A stretch of 64,000 bases of DNA from Mycogone perniciosa (lineage: Eukaryota > Ascomycota > Sordariomycetes > Hypocreales > Hypocreaceae), in NCBI GenBank assembly GCA_025331125.1, contig JAOALB010000147.1:1-64000 (forward strand). Direction: 5' to 3'. Shown one piece after another: positions 53,574-63,606 of the stretch (positions are counted from its first letter, which is position 1; each line of letters starts with the position of its first letter). The position numbers and the translations under genes were made by a program. The notes under the pieces were generated by a model. It was not told where the DNA came from, made no database searches, and worked only from the letters and a program-made list of their open reading frames with translations.

Positions 53574-53959
53574 TATTATAACCTAACTATATCGAAGACC
53601 TAGTTATAGGGTTACAGCAGAACGTCGGAACCTTTAACTAATCACTAATAGATTATAGCTATAAGCATAATCCTATAAAAGGGATTACTATATAAAACTA
53701 TAATCCTAAATCGATAGGATTACTATAATCCAAACAATTTAAATATATTTATTATATATCTCCTTTATATATATATAGCTAGCTTATCACTTATTTAATA
53801 TAGTTATTTAAATAGTTGTTAATAATTGTATTTATAGAACTACCTGTTTTATAGAATTGTAACTATATTACCCTGCTTAGTATTTATCCCTAATATCTCT
53901 GTTAATATAAACCCTGTAAACCTTGGTTTAACTGTTAAGACTTAACCCGGATTATTACA
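53574..53959 (+). repeat. 3' LTR of E1 (386 bp, U3 type B)
   Basis: It follows the polypurine tract AGAAGGGGGA (53,560-53,569), starts TATTATAACCTAAC and ends CCGGATTATTACA. It is less decayed than the 5' copy near its right end. Confidence 0.9.
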
Positions 53960-53964
53960 GTAAT

Positions 53965-56900
53965 ATTATTACTAGATACTTTATATATAGCTTAAAGTAC
54001 TATTTATTAATAATATCCTTTAAGGGTTTAATTTAAGATTTGCCTAGTATACTTAATCTTTCTTTAATTATAGTTAATTTATCTGCTAAGTGCATTTATT
54101 TATCTATTTTTAAATCCTTTTTAATAAATTAAAATATAGTTAGATTCTAAAAGATATTCTATATAGCAAATCTATTTTTTAAAAAGTTATTAAACTATTG
54201 CAAAATATATAATATTTTTATACTTAATATATATTTTAACTTTATATATTCCTTTTAATAAGTAGTATTGCTATTTTTTAAATATAAAGATCATAGTAAG
54301 GAACTTTTTATTATATATTAGATAGTTTAATTTTATGCTATATAATAGTTTAAAGTAAAAGGCAATAAGGTATAGTTTACTGTTTTTATCTTTTTTACTA
54401 AATTAAACTTTTATAGTAAAGTTAAAAGTATTTATTTTAATTTTTATTTCTTTAAATAGGTTAAATATAATAAATATAGGTTCTTTTAAAATAAACTGCT
54501 TAAGCCTATTAAAGGCTCTTTATATATTTAATACTTATAGAAACTTTTAATCCTTTTTAGTAAATTTATAAAGAGTTTATATAATATTTTTATAGCCTTT
54601 AATAAATTATTAGTAATAGTTAATAAGTTTTAAAAAGCTTTAAACTTCTTTAACTATTATAAATATAAGCTAATCTTATACTGCTTATACTTTTAATAGA
54701 TCTATATAAATTTCTTTAAAGGTAATAATATACTTTAAAAAAGTAATTTTCTATATATAGAATTTATATTTCTTTAATTCTATGAGTAGTTTAATATTTT
54801 ATAGTATTTATAATACTTTATAAATATATATTTTTTATTTTTTAAAGGTATTTAAAAAGATTAAAATGTTATTTAAATTAATAATTATAAAGATATTATA
54901 ATACTATTTTAGTATATTATTAATTATCTTTTAAAATATCATAGGGGTATTAATAAAATTAAAAAGTATAATTAAATATTTAAATAAATTATATTTAATT
55001 TAAAAAGCAGTTATTTATTTATATCTTTATTTAATTTAAATTAAGTTATAAGCGCCTTTAAAGTCTAGCACTATAAACTACTTTTTCTTATATAGTTTAT
55101 CCTATAATTCTATAATTAATAGTAATAAAGTTTTATTTTTAATAGTAGCTTTATTAAACTATTAATAATCTATAATTAATTATAGTTTACCTCTTTTCTT
55201 TAATATAAATATAATAAAATAGTTAATATTTAATAAAAAGGGTTAAATATACCTTTTAACTAATATATTATTTCAATAATTATATAGGCTTATAAGCTTT
55301 TTTTTATTTAAATTATAGATTTTATAAAAAGTAGTATTTATTTTATTTTTAAGTTTAATTATATAGTTCTATTAACTATATTTTAATAATCTTATATTAA
55401 ATATTTCTTTAAATAATTTATTATACTTTTAATATTCTTTAAAGATATTCTATAGCTATTTTAATAATACTGTTATTTTAAAGCTTTTTATATTAAGTAT
55501 TTTATTAATATTATAAGATATATTTTATAAAGAGGTAATTATTTTTTAAATTTATTTATTTTTTCCTTTACTTTATTTAAACTTTATTTTTAAGTAAATT
55601 ATTTCTATAATTAAATTAAAAGTAACCTTTTTAATTTTTTTTTTAATATACTTAAAGGTTTTATATAAAATTTCTGCTTTACAGCTAAAGCCTTTTTAAT
55701 AGTTTTAATCGCTAAAAAAGCTTTACTATTATATTAATAAAGCTAGCCTTTCTTTTAATTAATATTAAAGTTATTATATTTTAATTAAAAATAACCTAAA
55801 ATAATCTTATACCTATTAATATTCGCTGTATTATATAAAACTACTCCTTTATATTTAACTATTTTAAGTTTAAAATAATTAATCTTTTATTTAATTTATT
55901 TATTATTATATATAAAGGCTTTTCTTTTTATTTAATAAAGTTAATATAATTTAGTTTTCTCTTTTTAAAGTAACTGTAAATAATTTATAATTATAGGTAT
56001 AATAAAATTACCTATTACTTTACTATTTATTAATATATATAGCTAATATCCTTTAATTATTATCTTTAATTTAAAATATAGTAAATCTTTATTATTATTT
56101 TTATTATTAAATATTTTAAAAGATATAATTTATTAATTATTACTTTATAGCCCTTTTATAAATAATATTAATTCTTTTTTTATTCTTTTTTTATATAGAT
56201 TTTACAGTTAATTAAAGTTCTTTAAAGTAAATACTACCTTTTTTTATTATAAGTAGTTCCTTTATAAGTAATAAAGTTAAACTAATTTTAATATAACTCT
56301 TTTATAATTTAATTAATCTCTTTATCTTTTAAGGTAGGTTTATACCTTATATACTTTTATATTCGCTATTCTTAAAGTCTTTCTTATAGGTAAATAATAT
56401 ATTTATCCTTTTAACAGTATATATAGTTTAATAATAAATAGAAAGTATTATTAGCCTATTATATATACTATTCCTTTAATTTATTTCGCTTATATATAAT
56501 ATACTTTAAGCTATTATACTTTAAATAATATTATTAATTATATTTAAACCTTTTATTATAGTAGAAATACTATTATATTAATTTCTTTTAATAGTAAATA
56601 TAATATCCTTTAACTTTATATCCTTTAAATCTTTATAGCTAATAATATTCCTTTAAAGTTTTAATATTTAATTTAATAATAATAATTTTAAAGTTTTAAT
56701 ACTATATAGTTATAATCTATTTTTTAAAAGTATTATAATTTTAAATATATTTTATAAAGTAAAATAAGGTTTTAATTAAAAATATATTATACTTTACTTT
56801 TTTTTAAAAGTATATTATATAGCTATTTGTAATATAAATAACCTAATATATAATATAATACTTTTTATAAATAAAGTTATTTATAGTCTAGTCTCTTTAT

Positions 56901-58753
56901 TTATAAAAATATACTAGCTTTTTAGATATAGTTGAAGCAGTTAAAATAACTTTAATAGCTATTTTATTATTAACTTTATTTTATATATAAAGCTGTTTAT
57001 ATAAATATAAATTTAACCTATTTTATTATATACTTATAGTAACTCTTTTAATTAAGTTTAGGTAGTATTTATTTAGCTTATATTTAAAGTTACTATTTAT
57101 AGGTAATATATTTTCTAATTCTAAAAATATAATATTATATAGTAATAATCTATATTATAAAAGGTTATTTTTATTTTTATTATTAACATTACTACTATTA
57201 ATTTATCTTTTATTACTTATAGTAATTTAATTAAAATATTAATACTTAATTATAGTAACTATTTATTTATTTAAAATATTATTATCTTTATTTAACTTTA
57301 TATAGCTAAAGTTTAAGTTTTATTTTATTAAACTGTTTAAATATAGTAAATACTTATTTACTTTATTTTCTTTAAGTATATCTTTAAAAATTAAAGGTTT
57401 AAGTTTTAATTAATATCCCTTTAAATTTATTATAAATATCTCTTTAAATTATTTTAAATATTATCTACTTTTACTTTTATTAGATTTATAAATAAAATAG
57501 CTATTATTATAATATATAGTTTAATTAAATAATATATAATTAATAGCTTTTAAAACTATATTAACTTTTTATTTAAAACTTTATATAGGCTTTTAAGGTT
57601 TATTAATTCTTAGCTTTTATAAAGCTTTATAGTCCTTTAAAATATATTTTAGTTAATTATAGTTATAATAAATAACCTTTATTTTTCCTTTTTAAATAAT
57701 ATTTAAATCTATTTAATTAAATCTTTTATTATTAAAGTTAATAATATATTTTTATTACTTTTTATATTAATTTATATATCTTTAATACTTATAAATTTAT
57801 TTAAATTATTATCATCCTTTCTTTATATTTAAATAAAGTTTATAAAGTAAACTATCTATATTTATACACTTTTTAATAAACTTAATAATGCCTTTATTTT
57901 AAAAGAACTTATAAGCTTCTTTTTTAACTTTTAGCTTAAATCTATTATAAAAGCGTTTAATAAAGGCAAAGTCTCCCTATTTAATTTTAAAACTATAGTT
58001 TTTAAAGTACATAGTATAGTTAAAGTATTTTCTTTTTTAGATTTAGTTTATAAATTTATTTTCTATAATATATCTTTTATTAATATTATTAAAAATATTC
58101 TTTAATTCCTCCTTAAATTAATTATAGCTAGCAAATATAAATGATATTTATTTATTAGCTTTACTATTATTATTAAAGAAATCCCTTTAAATAAGTTTAA
58201 ATTATTTAGCAGTTAAAAAGACTTTATTAATTTTTATATTAAAGCTAGTTAAAAAGTAGGTAAAGTAGTTATATAGTTAAGTAAAAAATAGTTAAAGTGC
58301 TGTAATACTTTTATTAAAATGCTTAAAGGGCTATATTTTAAGCAATTCTTTTAACTCCTTTAAAGGTTAATTCCCTTTATAATTTAATATAAGGTTTAAA
58401 GTAAATAGGGGTTAATTTTATAAGTTTATAATAGTTATTTACTATTAATAAATTATTTATTAAAGTTTAGTGTTTTTAATAATTAACTTTTAATAATATT
58501 ATTTTTATTTTATATAAGTAGCTTTTATATATTAAAAGGCTTTTTTTATATAAATATAAAGTTATTTTATTTTATTAACTTTGTTTTTATTTTCGTTTCT
58601 ATTTATATTATTATTTCTATTATTGTCTTTCCTTTAGTAAAAAAGTAGAATAAAAGGTAAAGTATTAAGGTTATTAAAAGAGGATACTGTAGCGGATATA
58701 CTTGCATTATTACTTAAAATTCTTAATAGCCTTTTAAATAAAAGTCGTTAATA
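53965..58753 (-). pseudogene. E4 gag and pol 5' half: zinc knuckle, PR, RT, RNase H
   Basis: Read on the minus strand from 58,753: a primer-binding region, gag, a zinc knuckle whose cysteines have become tyrosine codons, a retropepsin-type site in which DSGA has decayed, then RT with LNNILIF at about 54,855-54,890 where the family has (Y)LDDILIF, and an RNase H with the IYNKEFL block. The D-to-N changes at the catalytic pair are G-to-A transitions. No reading frame is long enough to be expressed. Confidence 0.75.
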
Positions 58754-59130
58754 TATAATAATGTAAGTTAATTCTTAACAATTAAATTAAGGTTTACAGG
58801 GTTTATATTAATAGAAAGGTTAAAGATAAATACTAAGCAGGGTAATATAGTTACTATTTTATAAAATCAGTAGTTTAAGTAAATAATTATATTAATAACT
58901 ATTTACGTAACTATATTAAATAAGTAACAAGTTAATTGTATATATATAAAGGAGAGTTATAACAATTATTAGGGAATATAGCTATATTCCTGATAATCTA
59001 AAGTTCATGATTATTTATATATATCCTTAATTATCAGTGATTCGGTATATACCCTAGTAATTATATTCCTATTAGCTAGTCGTTCCGATATTCCTCTGGA
59101 CCCAGGCCTTGGCCTAGTCGGGTCGTGACA
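58754..59130 (-). repeat. 5' LTR of E4 (377 bp, U3 type C)
   Basis: On the + strand it runs from TATAATAATG to GGTCGTGACA. This is the least RIP-altered LTR start in the window: the minus strand begins TGTCACGACCCGACTAGG. Just left of it lies the primer-binding region (minus-strand TATTAACGACTT), shared with the other chromoviruses; I could not assign its tRNA. Confidence 0.88.
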
Positions 59131-59135
59131 AAAAG

Positions 59136-60138
59136 TTACTTATAAACTTATACTATTAAATAGTATTTAAATTTACTTAATATTTTATATTTTATTATTT
59201 AAAAAGGTATTATAAAATGAATTAAAAATAAATTAATTATAAATTTAATTAACGTCTTATTAATTAAAGAAAAATACAAAGTTAAAGAGATTAAAGCTAT
59301 TAAAGTAAAAAATCATAAATATTAATATTTAATTAAATAAAAAAACTATAAGAAGAAATATAACTTTTAAAAACCTATTAAATATTTATTAAATACTAAA
59401 AATAAATTTAAATAGTTTTACTAATCTTTAAAATTAAAGGACCTAAATCCGCAAAATTATTACTAAACTTTAAAAAAAGGTTAATTGAATTTAATAAATA
59501 CCTTTAGCAATTAAAGATTAATTATTACCTTTACCTTTTAGATAAATAAAAAAGGCTATATACTATCTTTTTTAATTAAACTTTATAACCGTTATTTAAA
59601 AGGTTTGGTATATTGCTTATATACCTTTGTTAAATATATTAAATATAGTTTAAATATTCTACAACTATTATAATATATCATTAAAGCTTTATTAAATAAA
59701 AATAAAGACTGTTTAGCTTTTATTTACTTTATTTCTTTTTAACTTAAAGTCTTTCTACTATTTAAATATATATATAATTAAAAAAGTTAATAAAAAATAT
59801 AAAAGAAAAGAAAAAAGGAGTATATAAAATAAAGTAACTAAGACTTTATAACTAGAATAGCTTTAATATAGATATTTACTATACTTTAAAGACTTATTTA
59901 TTATTTAATAAACTAATTTCTTTTAAAAGTAAAAAGTATAAAATATATTAATAGGATTGCTTTTAAAAATAATTAAAAAAGTAAATAAAGTATATTTATT
60001 AAATTTATAAGTATAAGGTTTAGCTATATAATCAATCTATTATAGTATTAATATAAAAAAGGTAAAAAGAATAAATAAATAAAACTTATAAAAGAATTAC
60101 TAAGTTTTAAAAATAAAATTAATAGAAAAAGCATATTA
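59136..60138 (+). pseudogene. E5 pol remnant: integrase end, chromodomain, tail
   Basis: The reading frame shows the end of the integrase C-terminal domain and a decayed chromodomain (YLIK.KNYK.KYNFQKP) at 59,295-59,400. The 3' tail from about 59,870 matches E1 at 53,315-53,573. The 59,335-59,870 interval is present here but missing in E1, which is how the loss in E1 was recognised. All frames are stopped. Confidence 0.7.
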
Positions 60139-60525
60139 TATTATACCTTAACTATATTAAAGACTAAATTATAAAATTACGGTAGAATATTAAAACCTTT
60201 AACCAATTACTAATAGATTACAGCTATAAACGCAATCCTATAAAAGGGATTACTATATAAAACTATAATCCTAGATTATTAAAATTACTATAATCTAAAC
60301 AATTTAAATATATTTACTATATATCTCCTTTATATATATATAACTAGCTTATTACTTATTTAATATAGTTACTTAAACAGTTGTTAATAAATTATATTTA
60401 TTAGAACCGCCCATTCTATAGAATTGTAACAATATTACCTTGCTCAGTATTTATCCTTAACCTCTCTGTTAATATAAACCCACGAACCTCGGTTTAACTG
60501 TTAAGAACTAACCCGGATCGTCGCA
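60139..60525 (+). repeat. 3' LTR of E5 (387 bp, U3 type B)
   Basis: It starts TATTATACCTTAAC (RIP form of TGTCACGACTTAAC) and ends CCGGATCGTCGCA. The U3 type is the same as E1. The polypurine tract before it is degraded (AGAAAAAGCA). It is the border between RIP-mutated DNA and the gene-bearing flank. Its last ~60 bp (CACGAACCTCGG...) are almost free of RIP changes. Confidence 0.88.
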
Positions 60526-60597
60526 ACTCGGTTTCTGAGGAAGCAATGAACGATAATATATCATAGAAGACTCCTCCAGGGAGAAAATCTAGGACGC

Positions 60598-60960
60598 TCA
60601 TGTCGCGCAAGCAGAGGTGATTCCATAAATAACAGATGTTGTATCTTGAGATTTTTCGTTGTCAACTAAAACGATTCCACCAAAATTTCAACCAATACCA
60701 TGGCGCTTCGAGTAATCTTCAGTGAGGCCCCAGAAGTGCTCGGAGACGCAGTTTGGGCTGCTAAACTCGAAGGTAACAACATCCTTTATCTCAACGTGTC
60801 CCAACAAGTGATCAGACAGCTTACCCCCAACTTCAGTGAACTGTTTGGTGTTCACCTTTGAGTACAAGACCGTGTATACCTCTTGTAAGCGCTTGGTTTC
60901 CCTCATGATTTTATGCCGACTGAAAATGTCTAACAACAAAGCCAGAAGAAAAAGGCCCAA
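60598..60960 (-). pseudogene. Small hypothetical ORF with one in-frame stop
   Basis: A 90-codon minus-strand frame (60,688-60,960) ends at a TGA. The same frame then stays open for 29 more codons (NFGGIVLVDNEKSQDTT...) to a second TGA at 60,598-60,600. Possible starts are 60,960 and 60,906 (MRETKRLQ). Codon use looks like host DNA, not transposon. I recognise no family. The interior stop could be a C-to-T or G-to-A change leaking from the RIP-mutated LTR 70 bp away, or the frame may be non-coding 3' DNA of the regulator upstream, whose stop codon lies at 61,128. GT/AG pairs inside (for example GTAAGC near 60,825) leave room for introns. Low confidence. Confidence 0.25.
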
Positions 60961-61127
60961 TTCTCAAGTTGCGGCAGGAATGGGCCTCAAGAAATTCACA
61001 ATACATACATAGCGCGTGGCCATGTTGATAACAATGGTAGTAATAACGATAGGTTAGCACAGCTATCCCGCAGCTAGCATTCACATGGCCTTTGGTAGAT
61101 GAATCGGTCTTGCTTTGCCGAGGCCTA

Positions 61128-63072
61128 TCAGGGCAAAGCCGTAAATGCCTCCAATAATGGGAAACTCGGGATAGGCCGACTGCGGTCGTCGTCATTATCA
61201 AGATGCTCGAATATTTCCACGTCTAATTCCTCCTTATATGTCAGTGGATCATTCAAGTTGCCCATTTCCTGGACGGATGGTGACCAGAAGGGCCATGGCC
61301 CTCAGTCTGTTTTTCCATATGTTCTTCGACTTCCACGGCCTGACACGTCAAACCTGGATTGATATGGCCTGCCCCAAAAATGGCAAGGTACGGCCATGGA
61401 CGGCTTTGCAGATCCGATCTGACCATTCGATTTTGCAGACTGTCCAGGAACACTGACTTCACGCCGCCCAGATCAAGGAGAATATTTTTCAACGAGTACA
61501 AGACGTCTTCCAAGCCTCCACACATTTCAGGCACCTGGGCCTGTCTTGGCCTGCAGGCGAGAATATCCATTAGGGCATCCGCTATTCGGTACACCTTGAG
61601 TTCCTGCACACATTTAGCCAGCTGCTTTCTTTTTCATGTCATCGGTATTCGCCTCTGACTTACCATGCCATACCCATGAGCACGTATAGATCCGGTTTCT
61701 ACACAAGAAAAGAGCGAGAGGAGCTCACGAGAAATCGTTATGGGAAGCAATAACGAAAACGCATGGTCTTTTGAGTTGCGCGACATCGCAAAGTGCCTCA
61801 TTGTGTGTTCCCATATGAGGAGCCGGATCCATTGTTGGCTGGCAAAGAGATCCACTTGCTGGACCTCAGAGGAGACATGGCTATGTCTATCTCTACACAG
61901 ATCAGCTTGCGCAGCGAGAATATCTCCAGAGCCCATAACAGGTGACTCTCGTGACACCGTCGTCATGATGCTGCCTTGGAGATGCGCGAAAATCTGCGTG
62001 AGGTTGGCAAATGCTCGCGTTATGTCTTTCCTGTCGCTTTCCTTCTCATCTACAGGAGGCATGCCCTTATTGGCAGTCAGAATAGCCGGGAGGCCATTTT
62101 GAGTGCAGTAGGTTCTATACGATTGTGAGAAACCATGCCGCAATTTTGCATTGGCAAATCATACCTCTCGCTTACAAAGAGAAGCCAGAACACCCGGAGC
62201 CGCAAAGATCGCCCCTTCACTTCAATGGCGGCATATTGATCGGGCTCATCGAGACCTAATCCCTGGAGGAAGGTGATCGACTCACGCAGGTAAACCCCAG
62301 CAGTACGGAGTTTATCTACGTTCGCGTAGTAAATGTGGAGGAAAAACGGGGTCAAGACGGATGTTATTGTGAAGCGTTCACGGTATTCGTACATCTCTCT
62401 TAGGTGTTGGGCATCAAGAATGAATTGGAGGGATGAGTGGGCGTGGTCTGGATTCGAATGCTCGAGAAGCCTCAGCTGTGCTATGGTGGCAGCACACAAT
62501 GATGCTGCCAGAGCCCACGCCTCGTAGTCGGTCTCGTCAAGATGCAAAGCGGCAATCAGGTTACGAGTCGAGATAACCGGCCAAATTGGGTAGAGTTTTG
62601 CGCTGAAGATCTCCAGATACTTGCAGTAGGCGTCCAGCGGTATTCGTCCTGGATAATGATAGCATGGCGAGCTGGCTGACGCCCGACGCCTTGGACTCGC
62701 AACGGACTCAATGTTGCTCTCTCCAGAGGAGTTAGTGCTACCATCTGAATGATCGCTATTCTCGCGCTGTTCTGACAGAGACCTCTGGAGTTGTTCAATT
62801 CTGTCGCGAGTTGAAGGTCTCGGTCCCTTCGGACCCCTTTTTTTCCGGGTTCGAGACGAGGTGCAAGCCAGTGAGTGGATTATGCATTCATGGCAGGGTC
62901 TTTGGGCTTCGCATTTCACCCTTCGAAGGGCACAGCTATCACACGAGCTTGACAATCTCATTGTCGCTGTTCCAAGTAGTGGGCGCATAGACATGGAGAC
63001 AAAAGGCTCTCTCTGTTGACAGCTGAGTCTCAACCAGTTGATGATAAAGTTGCTTATGCATCCTGGTTGCAT
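61128..63072 (-). CDS. Zn2Cys6 fungal transcription factor, four exons
   Basis: Nuclear DNA-binding regulator. The N-terminal zinc cluster CDSCALRRVKCEAQRPC..C has spacing Cx2Cx6Cx5Cx2Cx6C, followed by a basic linker KKRGPKGPRPSTRDRIEQLQ (a GRP-type linker common in AmyR/MalR-like activators) and a serine-rich stretch. The middle homology region follows (IPLDAYCKYLEIFSAKLYPI, then the WLLFVSER block). My model: exon 1 63,072-62,165; intron 62,115-62,164 (50 bp); exon 2 62,114-61,664; intron 61,604-61,663 (60 bp, GTAAGT...CAG); exon 3 61,603-61,354; intron 61,301-61,353 (53 bp, GTTTGA...GAG, least certain); exon 4 61,300-61,128. The frame stays open across all joins, giving 593 aa from the first Met. 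Later starts at 62,994 or 62,961 (MRLSSSCDSC, good Kozak context) are equally likely and give about 556-567 aa. Target genes are unknown; a sugar-related role is only a guess from the linker and neighbour. Confidence 0.88.
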
Positions 63073-63606
63073 CCTGGTGCCACAATTTCTGCGGGGTAAA
63101 TGCAGCTATAAGCAGGACTCCATATGGAGTGCAGAGGAGTCCTTCGTCATACTACTACAGAGTACGGAGTACTAATAGACTGGATTTAGACATGGAGATG
63201 TGGCATGTATTGTGGATTAGTCCTGATCACTTCGGCCTCTGGTCGGCACTACTACCTATTCCAAGCCGCCATCGCCTGTTTGAGTTTAGGGCTGTACTTC
63301 GTAGATAGGTAGATGAATGTTATCGAACTGTAGGCCATTACCGTCTGAGGGTAGCGTCAATTTGTTGTATTAATTGTATTAATTAATCCCCGCTTCTCTG
63401 CGCTCATCTTGCTTGTCTCACTCGCACGTATCACAGCTCAGGAGGACGACGTGGATCCATATTCATATCCATCTTAGCCGTGGCTTCGCTTATTGGTCGT
63501 CGCGCTCGTCCTAACACGGTGTATCGCCAAGTCGCGAAAGTGCTGTATTCTCTTCAGTGCCAATGAAAATAAAATGAAATAAGAGCTTCAACAAACACGC
63601 CTTTAA
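63073..63606. promoter_or_regulatory. Intergenic region: regulator promoter and neighbour 3' end
   Basis: It lies between two minus-strand genes, so it holds the 3' flank of the right gene and the promoter of the zinc-cluster gene. Visible elements: a CCAAT box on the minus strand (ATTGG on + at 63,492-63,496), an AT-rich TTAATTGTATTAATTAAT block at 63,369-63,386, and a GAGTACGGAGTACT repeat near 63,160. None is proven functional. No ORF of note. Confidence 0.45.

Larger units (their letters stand above)
17328..53959 (+). mobile_element. E1: chromovirus carrying three further insertions
   Basis: Type B LTRs lie at 17,328-17,714 and 53,574-53,959, with TSD GTAAT outside both. Internal sequence is collinear with E2 and E3 once three inserts are removed: Copia C1 (21,132-28,249), chromovirus E2 (30,369-38,084) and Copia C2 (38,696-53,307). 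The first two removals are base-perfect apart from the target duplication. At C2, E1 stops inside the chromodomain (about 38,690) and resumes about 540 bp further on (53,308), judged against E5. RIP decay is heavy: the zinc knuckle cysteines, protease aspartate and RT aspartates are all altered. Confidence 0.93.
14837..59130 (-). mobile_element. E4: minus-strand chromovirus split by E1
   Basis: LTRs at 14,837-15,212 (3') and 58,754-59,130 (5') are the same type and orientation, with TSD AAAAG on both outer sides. Between them the element reads right to left: gag (zinc knuckle near 57,622-57,668), protease (about 55,995-56,040), RT (about 54,720-55,290) and RNase H (about 54,120-54,480). It is then interrupted by E1 and resumes at 17,322 with integrase, chromodomain (about 15,970-16,110), tail and polypurine tract. 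GTAAT flanks E1 at 17,323-17,327 and 53,960-53,964; joining the halves restores the sequence seen in E1 near 29,640-29,670. Own length without the insert is about 7.7 kb. Confidence 0.93.
13900..60525 (+). mobile_element. E5: outermost chromovirus of the nest (5' truncated)
   Basis: The left piece (about 13,900-14,836) is integrase sequence parallel to E1 at 29,850-30,360 and beyond. The right piece (59,136-60,525) continues seamlessly with the integrase end, chromodomain (59,295-59,400), tail, and 3' LTR. The split is caused by E4: AAAAG is duplicated at 14,832-14,836 and 59,131-59,135, and removing E4 restores TATTTTAAAAGTTACTTATA as in E0. The left edge is approximate; the gag-to-RNase H part and the 5' LTR are absent from the window, so the partner of the ACTCG that follows the 3' LTR cannot be seen. 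Confidence 0.85.

Noticed and set aside
13900..60525. CRISPR-like or other array of regularly spaced repeats
   Set aside because: The recurring ~400-bp blocks are LTRs of nested retrotransposons with target duplications; no short repeats with unique spacers.
60688..60960. Further exon of the zinc-cluster regulator
   Set aside because: The regulator's frame has a good stop at 61,128 and no convincing acceptor links it to this frame.
60911..61201. 96-codon minus-strand open frame
   Set aside because: It overlaps exon 4 of the zinc-cluster gene in another frame; no recognisable protein character.
61099..61658. Three overlapping + strand frames (61,099-61,362, 61,238-61,456 and 61,359-61,658)
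   Set aside because: All are antisense to exons of the zinc-cluster regulator.
61740..62102. 120-codon + strand open frame
   Set aside because: Antisense to exon 2 of the regulator, whose minus-strand frame has family-like content and clean splice sites.
62556..62798. 80-codon minus-strand frame
   Set aside because: Overlaps exon 1 of the regulator in a different frame.
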